DNA of 5,500 bases from Bacillota bacterium (GTDB lineage: Bacteria > Bacillota > Bacilli > Bacillales > Cytobacillaceae): positions 1-5,500 of the forward strand of contig JAUZPT010000216.1 in NCBI GenBank assembly GCA_030705745.1. The letters run 5' to 3'. The notes under the pieces were generated by a model. It saw only the letters and a list, made by a program, of their open reading frames with translations, was not told the origin of the DNA and searched no databases. The position numbers and the translations under genes were made by a program. Positions 1 through 5,379 of the stretch are shown here, one piece after another. The number at the start of each line of letters is the position of its first letter. Positions within the stretch are counted from its first letter, which is position 1.

Positions 1-240
1 AAGACCGAATCTTCATGAGAGAGCCCACGATCATGTCTTCATGAGGTGGATGAAGACCGAATCTCCGCGAGAGGTAATGCGATAACGTCTTCATGAGGTG
101 GATGAAGACCGAATCTCCACGTGACATCTCGCGATACCGTCTTCAATTCACCTCATGAAGACACAATCTCAGCGAGAGGCCATGCGATTACGTCTTCATG
201 AGGTGAATTGAAGACACAATCTCCTCAAGAGATCATTTTG
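1..240. repeat. 52/53-bp tandem hairpin repeat array, five units
   Basis: Units begin at about 1, 53, 105, 158 and 211; the first is cut by the window edge and the last fades after about 232. Each unit has a 29-bp body (6-34, 58-86, 110-138, 163-191) followed by a 23-24-bp cassette of the form GTCTTC, 11-12-bp linker, GAAGAC (35-57, 87-109, 139-162, 192-215). The bodies are related, not unique: the second matches the fourth at 23 of 29 positions and the third at 21 of 29. Most bodies also hold a small inverted repeat of the type TCTC, 3-5 bases, GAGA, kept although its loop varies, which suggests selection for a folded form. Stops interrupt all frames, so the array is not coding. Function is unknown. 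It may belong to a dispersed intergenic repeat family and could continue to the left. Confidence 0.9.
139..162. repeat. Inverted copy of the repeat linker cassette
   Basis: This 24-bp cassette (GTCTTC, AATTCACCTCAT, GAAGAC) is the exact reverse complement of the next cassette at 192-215 (GTCTTC, ATGAGGTGAATT, GAAGAC). The two upstream cassettes, at 35-57 and 87-109, carry an 11-base linker in the same orientation as 192-215 (ATGAGGTGGAT). The 29-bp bodies on either side keep their direction, so only the linker between the GTCTTC/GAAGAC arms is flipped. Confidence 0.9.
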
Positions 241-352
241 AGTTAGATTTGCAAACTAGAAGATCTGTTAAAGTTAGAAAAATGAATACGAAAACAACCA
301 CTTCATTTTACTTAGCCTTTATTAATAACTATGCTACAAGTGTGATGAAAAG

Positions 353-381
353 TTGACAGCACCGTCTGAAATCGATAAGAT
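353..381 (+). promoter_or_regulatory. Sigma-A-type promoter of the helicase gene
   Basis: A perfect -35 hexamer TTGACA (353-358) is followed by a 17-bp spacer and a -10 hexamer TAAGAT (376-381, four of six matches to TATAAT). Transcription would start near 388, giving a leader of about 52 bases before the ATG at 440. The in-frame TTG at 353 that could lengthen the helicase reading frame is itself the first part of this -35 box, which argues against it as a start codon. Confidence 0.75.
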
Positions 382-427
382 TAAAGGATTGAATACGGCG
401 CAAAACTACCCTGGCGCTTTTCAAAAT

Positions 428-433
428 GGGAGG
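428..433 (+). promoter_or_regulatory. Ribosome binding site fixing the helicase start
   Basis: GGGAGG lies six A residues upstream of the ATG at 440. No comparable site precedes the TTG at 353, so this site decides the start. Confidence 0.85.
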
Positions 434-439
434 AAAAAA

Positions 440-2368
440 ATGCAAAATCGGATGCCATTTACTATTGATAAAACAGAATCCTTTTACGAGAAACTGGGTG
501 AATGGATTGGCGATGTTTTTTATGATATTTTGCCTGAAGAAGGCTTTGAGGTAAGAGATGAACAAATATACATGGCTTTTCAGCTGGAAAAAGCCTTTAA
601 AGAAAAAAAGGTAATGTTCGCAGAGGCGGGAGTCGGGACAGGAAAGACGCTAGTTTACCTGCTCTATGCCATTTGCTACGCACGTTACATGAATAAACCT
701 GCCATTATCGCCTGTGCGGATGAAACACTCATCGAACAGCTGATCAAAAAGGAAGGCGATATTGCAAAGCTTGAAAAAGCACTTAATTTGGATATTGATG
801 TAAGGCTGGCTAAATCACGGGATCAATATTTGTGCTTGAAGAAACTTGATTCTGCTGTTTTGGTCGATGATGAAGATGTGTATGGTTCACTTTTCGATGA
901 ACTGCCTGATTTTGTGCACAAAGTCGGAACGATGCAAACATTTGAGCGGTACGGGGACAGAAGAGAATATGCCCATTTAACGGATGAGCTTTGGTCCAAT
1001 GTTGGCTGGGATGCGCTTCAGGATTGCTTTGCATGTGACAAACGTCATCGATGTGGCCAAACGCTGAATCGCGAATACTATCGAAATGCTAGCGACCTCA
1101 TTATTTGTTCGCATGATTTTTATATGGAACATATTTGGACAAAGGAGTCCCGTAAACGAGAAGGACAATTGGCACTGCTTCCGGACCATTCCTGTGTCGT
1201 ATTTGATGAAGGCCACTTGCTCGAATATGCAAGCCAGAAGGCTTTGAGTTACCGCTTCACAGAGCAGACGCTCGATTCCCTGTTGACAAGGCTGATCGAG
1301 AACGACGTCCGTGAAAAGACTTTGTACAAGATTGAAGAAGTGCTTGTTGAGAACGAGAAATTCTTCTCCCTTTTAGCTGAATCAGCCACAGCTGATGGAA
1401 GCTCCGAGAAAAAAATGATTGAAAAAAATGCCAAGGTATTGAAACAAGGAAAAATATTGAATGATACTCTTCAATTTTTGGAAGAGGAATTGGTTTTTGA
1501 CAGTGAATTATACGTCATAAACGATTACGAATTGAAAATTGTTGAAGAGTATTTGGAACAAATAACGTATTCTTTGTCTCTCTTCCTGCAAACGATTAAT
1601 GGAATTACGTGGTTTGAAGATGAGGGAGAAGAACGGACTTTGGTTATCATGCCGAAAATGGTGGAAGAAATCATGCGGGAGGAAGTTTTTTCCCAAAGTA
1701 AGCCATTTATTTTTTCATCTGCTACACTTTCAGAGGAACAATCGTTTGATTATATGGCAAAAAGCTTGGGTATCGACGACTATCTATCTTTTACGGTTTC
1801 ATCACCGTTTGAATACGAAGAAAAAATGGAAATTTATACTCCGCAATTCCCGGAAGATGCAATGAAAGAAAAAATTGAGTATACGATCCGCCAAATCAAA
1901 AAAACAGAAGGCAGAGCTCTTATTTTGGCAACAACGATGGAGGAGTTGCAGGCGTTAAAAAATACCCTGCCCGAAGCTATCAATTATCCTGTGTACTTTG
2001 AAGGCGATGCAGAAATCAGTACCCTCGTTTCCCAATTTCAAAATGATGAACAAGCAGTGCTGTGTGCGATTCATTTATGGGAGGGGCTCGATATTCCGGG
2101 GCGTTCTCTAGAAAACGTCATCCTGTTTTCGCTTCCATTTCCACCGAATGATCCTGTTTTTAAGGCGAAGAGGGAGGGCGCAGAGCATCCTTTTTCTGAG
2201 GTTGACCTGCCATACATGCTTCTTCGTCTGAGACAGGGCATTGGAAGTCTGATTCGAACCCATGAAGATCAAGGTTTCGTTCACATATTGCTTGATCAAT
2301 CATTAGATACAGCGATTATGGAAAAAATTAAGTCAGTACTGCCCGTTGAACCAGTAATGCAACAATAA
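440..2368 (+). CDS. ypvA: ATP-dependent Fe-S helicase, DinG/XPD-like (YpvA type)
   Basis: Predicted 642-residue superfamily 2 DNA helicase of the DinG/XPD/YoaA group, which unwinds DNA 5' to 3' during repair or replication stress. Visible motifs: RDEQ near residues 39-42 (Q-motif region); Walker A GVGTGKT ending at T70, with K69; four cysteines placed like the 4Fe-4S ligands of the family (C132, C196, C199, C205); DEGH box at 256-259; SAT at 427-429; LWEGLDIPG at 546-554; and motif VI around 599-606. The family usually has GRLIR in motif VI, but here it reads GSLIR (S603). The length and the N-terminal pattern match my recollection of Bacillus subtilis YpvA, so the symbol is tentative. The ATG at 440 is chosen over the upstream TTG at 353 because of the ribosome site and because the promoter covers 353-381. 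It is a single-gene unit converging on the nor-associated operon, with no evident functional link to it. Confidence 0.9.
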   Translation: MQNRMPFTIDKTESFYEKLGEWIGDVFYDILPEEGFEVRDEQIYMAFQLEKAFKEKKVMFAEAGVGTGKTLVYLLYAICYARYMNKPAIIACADETLIEQLIKKEGDIAKLEKALNLDIDVRLAKSRDQYLCLKKLDSAVLVDDEDVYGSLFDELPDFVHKVGTMQTFERYGDRREYAHLTDELWSNVGWDALQDCFACDKRHRCGQTLNREYYRNASDLIICSHDFYMEHIWTKESRKREGQLALLPDHSCVVFDEGHLLEYASQKALSYRFTEQTLDSLLTRLIENDVREKTLYKIEEVLVENEKFFSLLAESATADGSSEKKMIEKNAKVLKQGKILNDTLQFLEEELVFDSELYVINDYELKIVEEYLEQITYSLSLFLQTINGITWFEDEGEERTLVIMPKMVEEIMREEVFSQSKPFIFSSATLSEEQSFDYMAKSLGIDDYLSFTVSSPFEYEEKMEIYTPQFPEDAMKEKIEYTIRQIKKTEGRALILATTMEELQALKNTLPEAINYPVYFEGDAEISTLVSQFQNDEQAVLCAIHLWEGLDIPGRSLENVILFSLPFPPNDPVFKAKREGAEHPFSEVDLPYMLLRLRQGIGSLIRTHEDQGFVHILLDQSLDTAIMEKIKSVLPVEPVMQQ

Positions 2369-2371
2369 TAG

Positions 2372-2407
2372 AAAAGGATGACTCATCTTTTGAGCCATCC
2401 TTTTTTT
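2372..2407. terminator. Bidirectional Rho-independent terminator
   Basis: An inverted repeat AAAAGGATG-A-CTCA, loop TCTTT, TGAG-C-CATCC is followed by seven T residues. One internal A/C mismatch interrupts a 13-bp stem if the A/T-rich base is counted. The A-run on the left serves as the T-run for minus-strand transcripts, so the hairpin can end both the helicase transcript, four bases after its stop, and the converging operon. Confidence 0.88.
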
Positions 2408-2423
2408 GTTTAACTAAAAGGTA

Positions 2424-2723
2424 CTATCCTCTTAGCATTTTTAATCCTTCTGGAGTCATTTTTTCCGGGGACCAAGCGGGTTCCCACACAAGATTGACTT
2501 CAACGCTTTGAATTTCATCCATATCCTCGACGCAGAATTTCACACCGCTAACAATGCTGTCGTGCAACGGGCAGCCTGGTGTTGTTAATGTCATTGTAAT
2601 GAGAGCAGCACCATCATTGCTGACGTTGATATCATAAATTAATCCAAGGTCAACAATATTGATATTTAGCTCCGGATCATATACATTTTTTAGTTCCTCA
2701 AGTACTTTTTCTGATACATTCAT
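2424..2723 (-). CDS. MIP18/DUF59 family Fe-S assembly-type protein
   Basis: A 99-residue protein of the MIP18 (DUF59) family, the group of SufT, PaaD and Bacillus YitW, whose members help mature or insert Fe-S clusters. Diagnostic stretches are VYDPELNINIVDLGLIYD (14-31), TTPGCPL with the conserved cysteine C51, and VNLVWEPAW followed by a charged PEKMTPEGLKML tail. The length is typical (about 100 residues). The reading frame can be extended to a TTG at 2741, but those codons form the ribosome site (GGAGAGGTG), so the ATG at 2723 is preferred. It is the last gene of the minus-strand operon, 20 bases after the membrane-protein stop and just before the shared terminator. In this setting a role in supplying or repairing metal centres harmed by nitric oxide is plausible, but it is inferred from position only. 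It is probably a paralogue of the housekeeping YitW/SufT protein. Confidence 0.9.
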   Translation of the reverse strand: MNVSEKVLEELKNVYDPELNINIVDLGLIYDINVSNDGAALITMTLTTPGCPLHDSIVSGVKFCVEDMDEIQSVEVNLVWEPAWSPEKMTPEGLKMLRG

Positions 2724-2730
2724 GGGGTAG

Positions 2731-2739
2731 CACCTCTCC
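2731..2739 (-). promoter_or_regulatory. Ribosome binding site of the DUF59 gene
   Basis: On the minus strand GGAGAGGTG stands seven bases before the ATG at 2723. It lies inside the longer TTG-initiated frame, which supports the shorter protein. Confidence 0.8.
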
Positions 2740-2743
2740 AATT

Positions 2744-3985
2744 CTATTTTTTAATTACACTAAGAAGGCTGATAGAGAACCAAATCATTGCCAGAGAAAG
2801 TAGGCATTGTCCAATCGTAAAAAGCAGTGACAAGTTAAAGACGGTGGAACTAAACACCATTAGTGTAGAAATGATAAATATACTGAAAATGGGAATTACC
2901 ACTCTCTCATTCATCATTTCTTTTAACGAAGGAACGGATTTTTTGCCAATTTCTTTACTGTATTTATGTGTCCACCATAAAAATGGAACAATTTTATACA
3001 AATAACCGAAAATGCTTAAGGCCACCCACAACAATAGGTAGGCATAAATCAGCGATCCTCCAAGGCGGGTAGAATGTAAAACCATTGCGAGGAAGGCGGC
3101 TAAATGAATCAATGTCCCGAAGCCAATGGCGATGATTGTAAACGTAAATGGCTTATCAAGTTTCTTTTTGATCCGTTTTTTCAAAATAGAGCGGGTATGA
3201 ACTGCGAAAAGCAGGAACCCTGCAAACAATAAGAAGAAACCAATTTCTAAAAGCAATGTGTTTCCTGTGAAAAAGGATGCGAGTGAAAGTGCCAGGCCGG
3301 CAGTATAGATACCAAAGACATATTTAGCCGGCGCCATTGAATAGCCGTGTGAAAGAGAAAACATAGGAATCATCTTATAAGAAAATCCAAATATCAATAA
3401 CGTGAACCAACCAGCAATTCCGAGTAGAAGATGGCTTTGGAAAAATGCCTGATAGTGAACAGAGCTTGTTCCTGCGCTTAAAAAATATGCCATCATGATT
3501 CCAAGAATGATCGTAAACATCAGACAAAATAACGCTGTTCCTACAAAAAGTGTAAGCACATTCGGCTTGGCTTGTTTTTTCAATGTCATAAACATTTGGA
3601 TTAAAAAAAGAACAATCCCTCCTAGTGTTACCAACCCAGGGAATAAGGCGTATTGAGGGTAAAAATATAAACACGCTGCAAACAGGGATATCCCTACGGA
3701 AGAAATGAAAAACTGGAAGTACCCCAATTTTTCACTCCAAATCGGTGTCAGAAAAGCTACCGGAACAAGCTGATACATCGCGCCCATGGCAGTCATCAGT
3801 GCCCATCCAAGGATCAACAAGTGTGCAGCAGACCAGACGGCGGGAGTTCTAAAGATTCCTTCTGCTATCATGACACCTTTAAACAATAAAAGAATTTGCG
3901 AAGCTACTAGAGCGACCGTGCTGAAAATAATGAATGAAAAGGGAAGTTTAATGTTTGTTTCGCTTCCCATGCTCTGAGGGAGCAT
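2744..3985 (-). CDS. 12-helix membrane protein, heme-copper oxidase subunit I-like
   Basis: A 413-residue, very hydrophobic protein with about twelve membrane segments (roughly 15-35, 50-71, 89-109, 113-135, 143-169, 184-208, 223-239, 244-263, 281-303, 310-335, 362-384, 386-410), the count typical of heme-copper oxidase and NO reductase catalytic subunits. Histidines in helix 2 (H55) and helix 6 (H185) fit positions used for metal or heme binding there. However, helix 7 has no histidine and helix 10 lacks the H-x-H heme ligands, so it is unlikely to be a working oxidase. A motif G-x-x-Y-[QK]-x-[VI]-P recurs at 68-75, 200-207 and 327-334. The frame extends upstream to 4105 but would overlap the preceding gene by 107 bases; the ATG at 3985 has a near-ideal ribosome site and starts 13 bases after that gene. 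Its role is unknown. NO or heme handling beside the reductase is an inference, and it does not look like a standard NnrS. Confidence 0.75.
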   Translation of the reverse strand: MLPQSMGSETNIKLPFSFIIFSTVALVASQILLLFKGVMIAEGIFRTPAVWSAAHLLILGWALMTAMGAMYQLVPVAFLTPIWSEKLGYFQFFISSVGISLFAACLYFYPQYALFPGLVTLGGIVLFLIQMFMTLKKQAKPNVLTLFVGTALFCLMFTIILGIMMAYFLSAGTSSVHYQAFFQSHLLLGIAGWFTLLIFGFSYKMIPMFSLSHGYSMAPAKYVFGIYTAGLALSLASFFTGNTLLLEIGFFLLFAGFLLFAVHTRSILKKRIKKKLDKPFTFTIIAIGFGTLIHLAAFLAMVLHSTRLGGSLIYAYLLLWVALSIFGYLYKIVPFLWWTHKYSKEIGKKSVPSLKEMMNERVVIPIFSIFIISTLMVFSSTVFNLSLLFTIGQCLLSLAMIWFSISLLSVIKK

Positions 3986-3988
3986 AGC

Positions 3989-3999
3989 AATCACCTGCT
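3989..3999 (-). promoter_or_regulatory. Ribosome binding site fixing the membrane-protein start
   Basis: The minus strand reads AGCAGGTGATT, one mismatch from AGGAGGTGAT. The AGCAGG core lies eight bases before the ATG at 3985, and its first A is the last base of the preceding gene's TAA stop. Upstream candidates, such as the ATG at 4030, have no comparable site. Confidence 0.8.
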
Positions 4000-4205
4000 T
4001 AACGGAAAATTTCGATCTTAAAACTGCCATCCTGCTGTTCAACTGTTTGATGTCGTAAACCCAATTCTTCCAATTGTTCATAAAGAAACATGGGACGTCG
4101 ATCATTAATGATAGTCAATATCTCTCCCTTTTCCATTTGTTCAATCGCTTTTAATGTCCGCATCATTGGTTCGGGAGGTTCCAGTCCACGGTTATCGAGA
4201 ATCAT
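3999..4205 (-). CDS. DUF2249 domain protein, second copy
   Basis: A 68-residue soluble protein of the DUF2249 family, a small TusA-like alpha/beta fold. The signature is LDNRGLEPPEPMMRTLKAIE near the N-terminus, then RRPMFLYEQLEELG in the middle and a short beta-like end. In the TusA sulfur carrier the corresponding turn is C-P-x-P with an active cysteine. Here it is E-P-P-E-P and the whole protein has no cysteine, so it cannot act as a persulfide carrier. Its start overlaps the stop of the upstream DUF2249 gene by four bases (ATGA), implying translational coupling, and a GGGTGAT ribosome site sits inside that gene. DUF2249 proteins often lie beside denitrification and respiratory genes, but their biochemical role is not settled. 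A metal or heme chaperone role or a scaffold role would be a guess. Confidence 0.85.
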   Translation of the reverse strand: MILDNRGLEPPEPMMRTLKAIEQMEKGEILTIINDRRPMFLYEQLEELGLRHQTVEQQDGSFKIEIFR

Positions 4206-4444
4206 TCGTCATCACCCTTTTTCGTAAAAACAATCCTGAAATGCTTTTTCCCCAGCTCTTCTGTTTCATGGCTGAAGCCTTTTGCCTTTAATACTGCATA
4301 TAATGGGACAGGCTTAAATGGGGCGTGCAATATGAAAATATCATTTCCATTAAGAGAAGAGATGGCCTCCATGATTTTCTGAAAAGGTTCAAGTTTGTTA
4401 TTAATGTCATCTCGTACATCCAGTTCAATGATTCGTCGTTCCAT
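4202..4444 (-). CDS. DUF2249 domain protein, first copy
   Basis: An 80-residue soluble protein of the DUF2249 family. The visible pattern is IIELDVRDD (5-13), a helix (FQKIMEAISSL), a central GNDIFILHAPFKPVPLYAVLKAKGF and a final beta strand (FRIVFTKK), ending in an acidic tail. It has no cysteine. The upstream ribosome site is AAGGAG, ten bases before the ATG, and the gene begins 25 bases after the regulator's stop, so it is read from the same transcript. It differs clearly from the 68-residue protein that follows; the two may form a heteromer, since they are translationally coupled, but that is inference. No catalytic residues can be assigned. Confidence 0.87.
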   Translation of the reverse strand: MERRIIELDVRDDINNKLEPFQKIMEAISSLNGNDIFILHAPFKPVPLYAVLKAKGFSHETEELGKKHFRIVFTKKGDDE

Positions 4445-4469
4445 CGAAAATCGTCTCCTTTACGATCAT

Positions 4470-5162
4470 TTAATAAAATAACTCCTGTTTCAGCTCTTCG
4501 CGATTGATTACGTAAAGACCCGCATCATCCACACTGATATACTCTTTCTTCTTCAAATGATTAATCGTTCGGCTCACCGTTTCGCGTGAGGTGCCAATCA
4601 TATTGGCGAGCTCGCGGTTCGTGAAATGAGTCGTCAGCTTAAAATGATCTCCACTAGGTTCACCGTTCGATTTACAAAGCCTGATTAACAGTAAAACAAT
4701 TTGTTCATACGTGTTGTGTAAAATTTGCTCTTCCAGCCTTTTTTGCAAATCGACTATTTTTTCTCCTAACACTTTGAAAAGTTTAATGCACAGCTCCGGG
4801 TAGGTAATTAAAATTTCCTCGAATTTATCAATCGGAATGACGATTAAGTTTGCATCTTCCAATATTTCTGCATGAGCCGGGTAGTTGCCTTGTCTGAAAA
4901 AACCAGCGTGCGGGAACATTTCCCCAGGTTCTAGTATGGAAATAATCTGTTCTTTTCCCGATTGATCGGTTTTGTAAATTTTAACTTTACCTGAATGAAT
5001 AAAAAAGACGCGATCCAATGGATCATCCTGCATAAATACATACATTTTCTGTTTGTATATCCGCGTGTGTGCAATTTTGACGAATGGTGCCAATTCGCTT
5101 TCTTGCAGTTCCTTAAATATAGGAACTGCACCAAGCCTTTTAACGATATCCTCTGTCCTCAT
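4470..5162 (-). CDS. Crp/Fnr-family transcriptional regulator
   Basis: A 230-residue regulator with the standard layout: an N-terminal cyclic-nucleotide-type beta barrel (about 12-120), a dimerisation helix (about 122-150) and a C-terminal winged helix (about 155-225). The recognition helix SRETVSR (192-198) carries R193, E194 and R198, equivalent to CRP R180, E181 and R185, plus S197 as in FNR; this suits a TGTGA-type half-site. Only two cysteines exist (C125, C163), so there is no Fnr-type 4Fe-4S cluster. The phosphate-binding cassette (about 79-102, GEMFPHAGFF...YPAHAE) lacks the Arg-Ser pair that binds cAMP, so the ligand is neither cAMP nor oxygen through Fe-S; heme/NO sensing, as in DNR-like proteins, is possible. 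It is first in its operon and divergent from the reductase gene, the usual position for a local activator. Its ATG has a modest AAAGGT ribosome site. Confidence 0.92.
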   Translation of the reverse strand: MRTEDIVKRLGAVPIFKELQESELAPFVKIAHTRIYKQKMYVFMQDDPLDRVFFIHSGKVKIYKTDQSGKEQIISILEPGEMFPHAGFFRQGNYPAHAEILEDANLIVIPIDKFEEILITYPELCIKLFKVLGEKIVDLQKRLEEQILHNTYEQIVLLLIRLCKSNGEPSGDHFKLTTHFTNRELANMIGTSRETVSRTINHLKKKEYISVDDAGLYVINREELKQELFY

Positions 5163-5191
5163 ATATCATCTACCTTTACAAGAAAACTTCT

Positions 5192-5219
5192 ACTATATTG
5201 TCAGTTTAACAGGCAACAA
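5192..5219 (-). promoter_or_regulatory. Candidate promoter of the regulator operon
   Basis: On the minus strand a -35-like TTGTTG (5214-5219) and a -10-like TATAGT (5192-5197) are 16 bp apart, placing the transcript start near 5185, about 22 bases before the ATG. The -35 is weak (three of six), which would suit an activated promoter. Confidence 0.45.
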
Positions 5220-5229
5220 ATCAGAAATA

Positions 5230-5245
5230 AGTGACCCACATCATA
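5230..5245. promoter_or_regulatory. Weak Crp/Fnr-type box near the regulator promoter
   Basis: AGTGA-N6-TCATA matches the TGTGA-N6-TCACA consensus at eight of ten positions. It is centred about 52 bp upstream of the predicted start of the regulator operon, which would allow autoregulation. Confidence 0.45.
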
Positions 5246-5259
5246 GTTGAAGTTCTTTT

Positions 5260-5274
5260 TGAAAATAATTCTCA
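5260..5274. promoter_or_regulatory. Fur-like iron box upstream of the reductase gene
   Basis: TGAAAAT-A-ATTCTCA matches the Bacillus 7-1-7 Fur box TGATAAT-N-ATTATCA at 12 of 14 positions and is itself an inverted repeat with one mismatch. It lies four bases from the Crp/Fnr box. A/T-rich spacers can match such boxes by chance, so this stays a candidate. Confidence 0.5.
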
Positions 5275-5278
5275 TTGC

Positions 5279-5294
5279 TGTGAGAAAAATCACT
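5279..5294. promoter_or_regulatory. Crp/Fnr-family operator of the reductase gene
   Basis: TGTGA-GAAAAA-TCACT matches the TGTGA-N6-TCACA consensus of Bacillus Fnr and CRP at nine of ten positions. It lies about 85 bases upstream of the ATG at 5380. The adjacent regulator, whose recognition helix fits TGTGA, or the global Fnr could bind it. Confidence 0.75.
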
Positions 5295-5315
5295 ACACCT
5301 AAATGAGCACCCTCA

Positions 5316-5344
5316 CTTACTCAGGTTCCTTTTGCGATTACAAT
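5316..5344 (+). promoter_or_regulatory. norB: Candidate promoter of the reductase gene
   Basis: The -10 hexamer TACAAT (5339-5344) matches five of six positions; the sequence 17 bp upstream (CTTACT, 5316-5321) is a poor -35, as expected for an activator-dependent promoter. A start near 5351 would put the centre of the Crp/Fnr box at about -64, close to a class I position. A second possibility, with the box at -41.5, lacks a good -10. Confidence 0.45.
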
Positions 5345-5379
5345 ACAAACTATAGAACACAAGAAAGGGTTGAACAGAG

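Noticed and set aside
1..240. Possible CRISPR array (23-24-bp repeats with 29-bp spacers)
   Set aside because: The 29-bp 'spacers' are related to each other (21-23 of 29 identical in compared pairs), one 'repeat' is inverted, and no cas gene is visible.
216..352. Possible small gene or RNA between the repeats and the helicase promoter
   Set aside because: I see no open frame with a ribosome site, no terminator and no convincing fold beyond the decayed last repeat; it is A/T-rich spacer.
353..439. N-terminal extension of the helicase from a TTG at 353
   Set aside because: The TTG is part of a TTGACA -35 box, has no ribosome site, and the ATG at 440 has a strong one.
1599..1865. 88-codon plus-strand frame inside the helicase gene
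   Set aside because: It is a shadow frame across the SAT-motif region of the helicase, with basic, low-complexity content typical of an alternative frame.
2724..2741. TTG start adding six residues to the DUF59 protein
   Set aside because: Those codons are the GGAGAGGTG ribosome site for the ATG at 2723.
3375..3674. 99-codon minus-strand frame inside the membrane-protein gene
   Set aside because: It is an out-of-frame shadow of a strongly supported membrane protein, with no ribosome site or family resemblance seen.
3986..4105. Forty-residue N-terminal extension of the 12-helix protein from the ATG at 4105
   Set aside because: It would overlap most of the second DUF2249 gene, is not membrane-like, and the ATG at 3985 has a near-consensus ribosome site.
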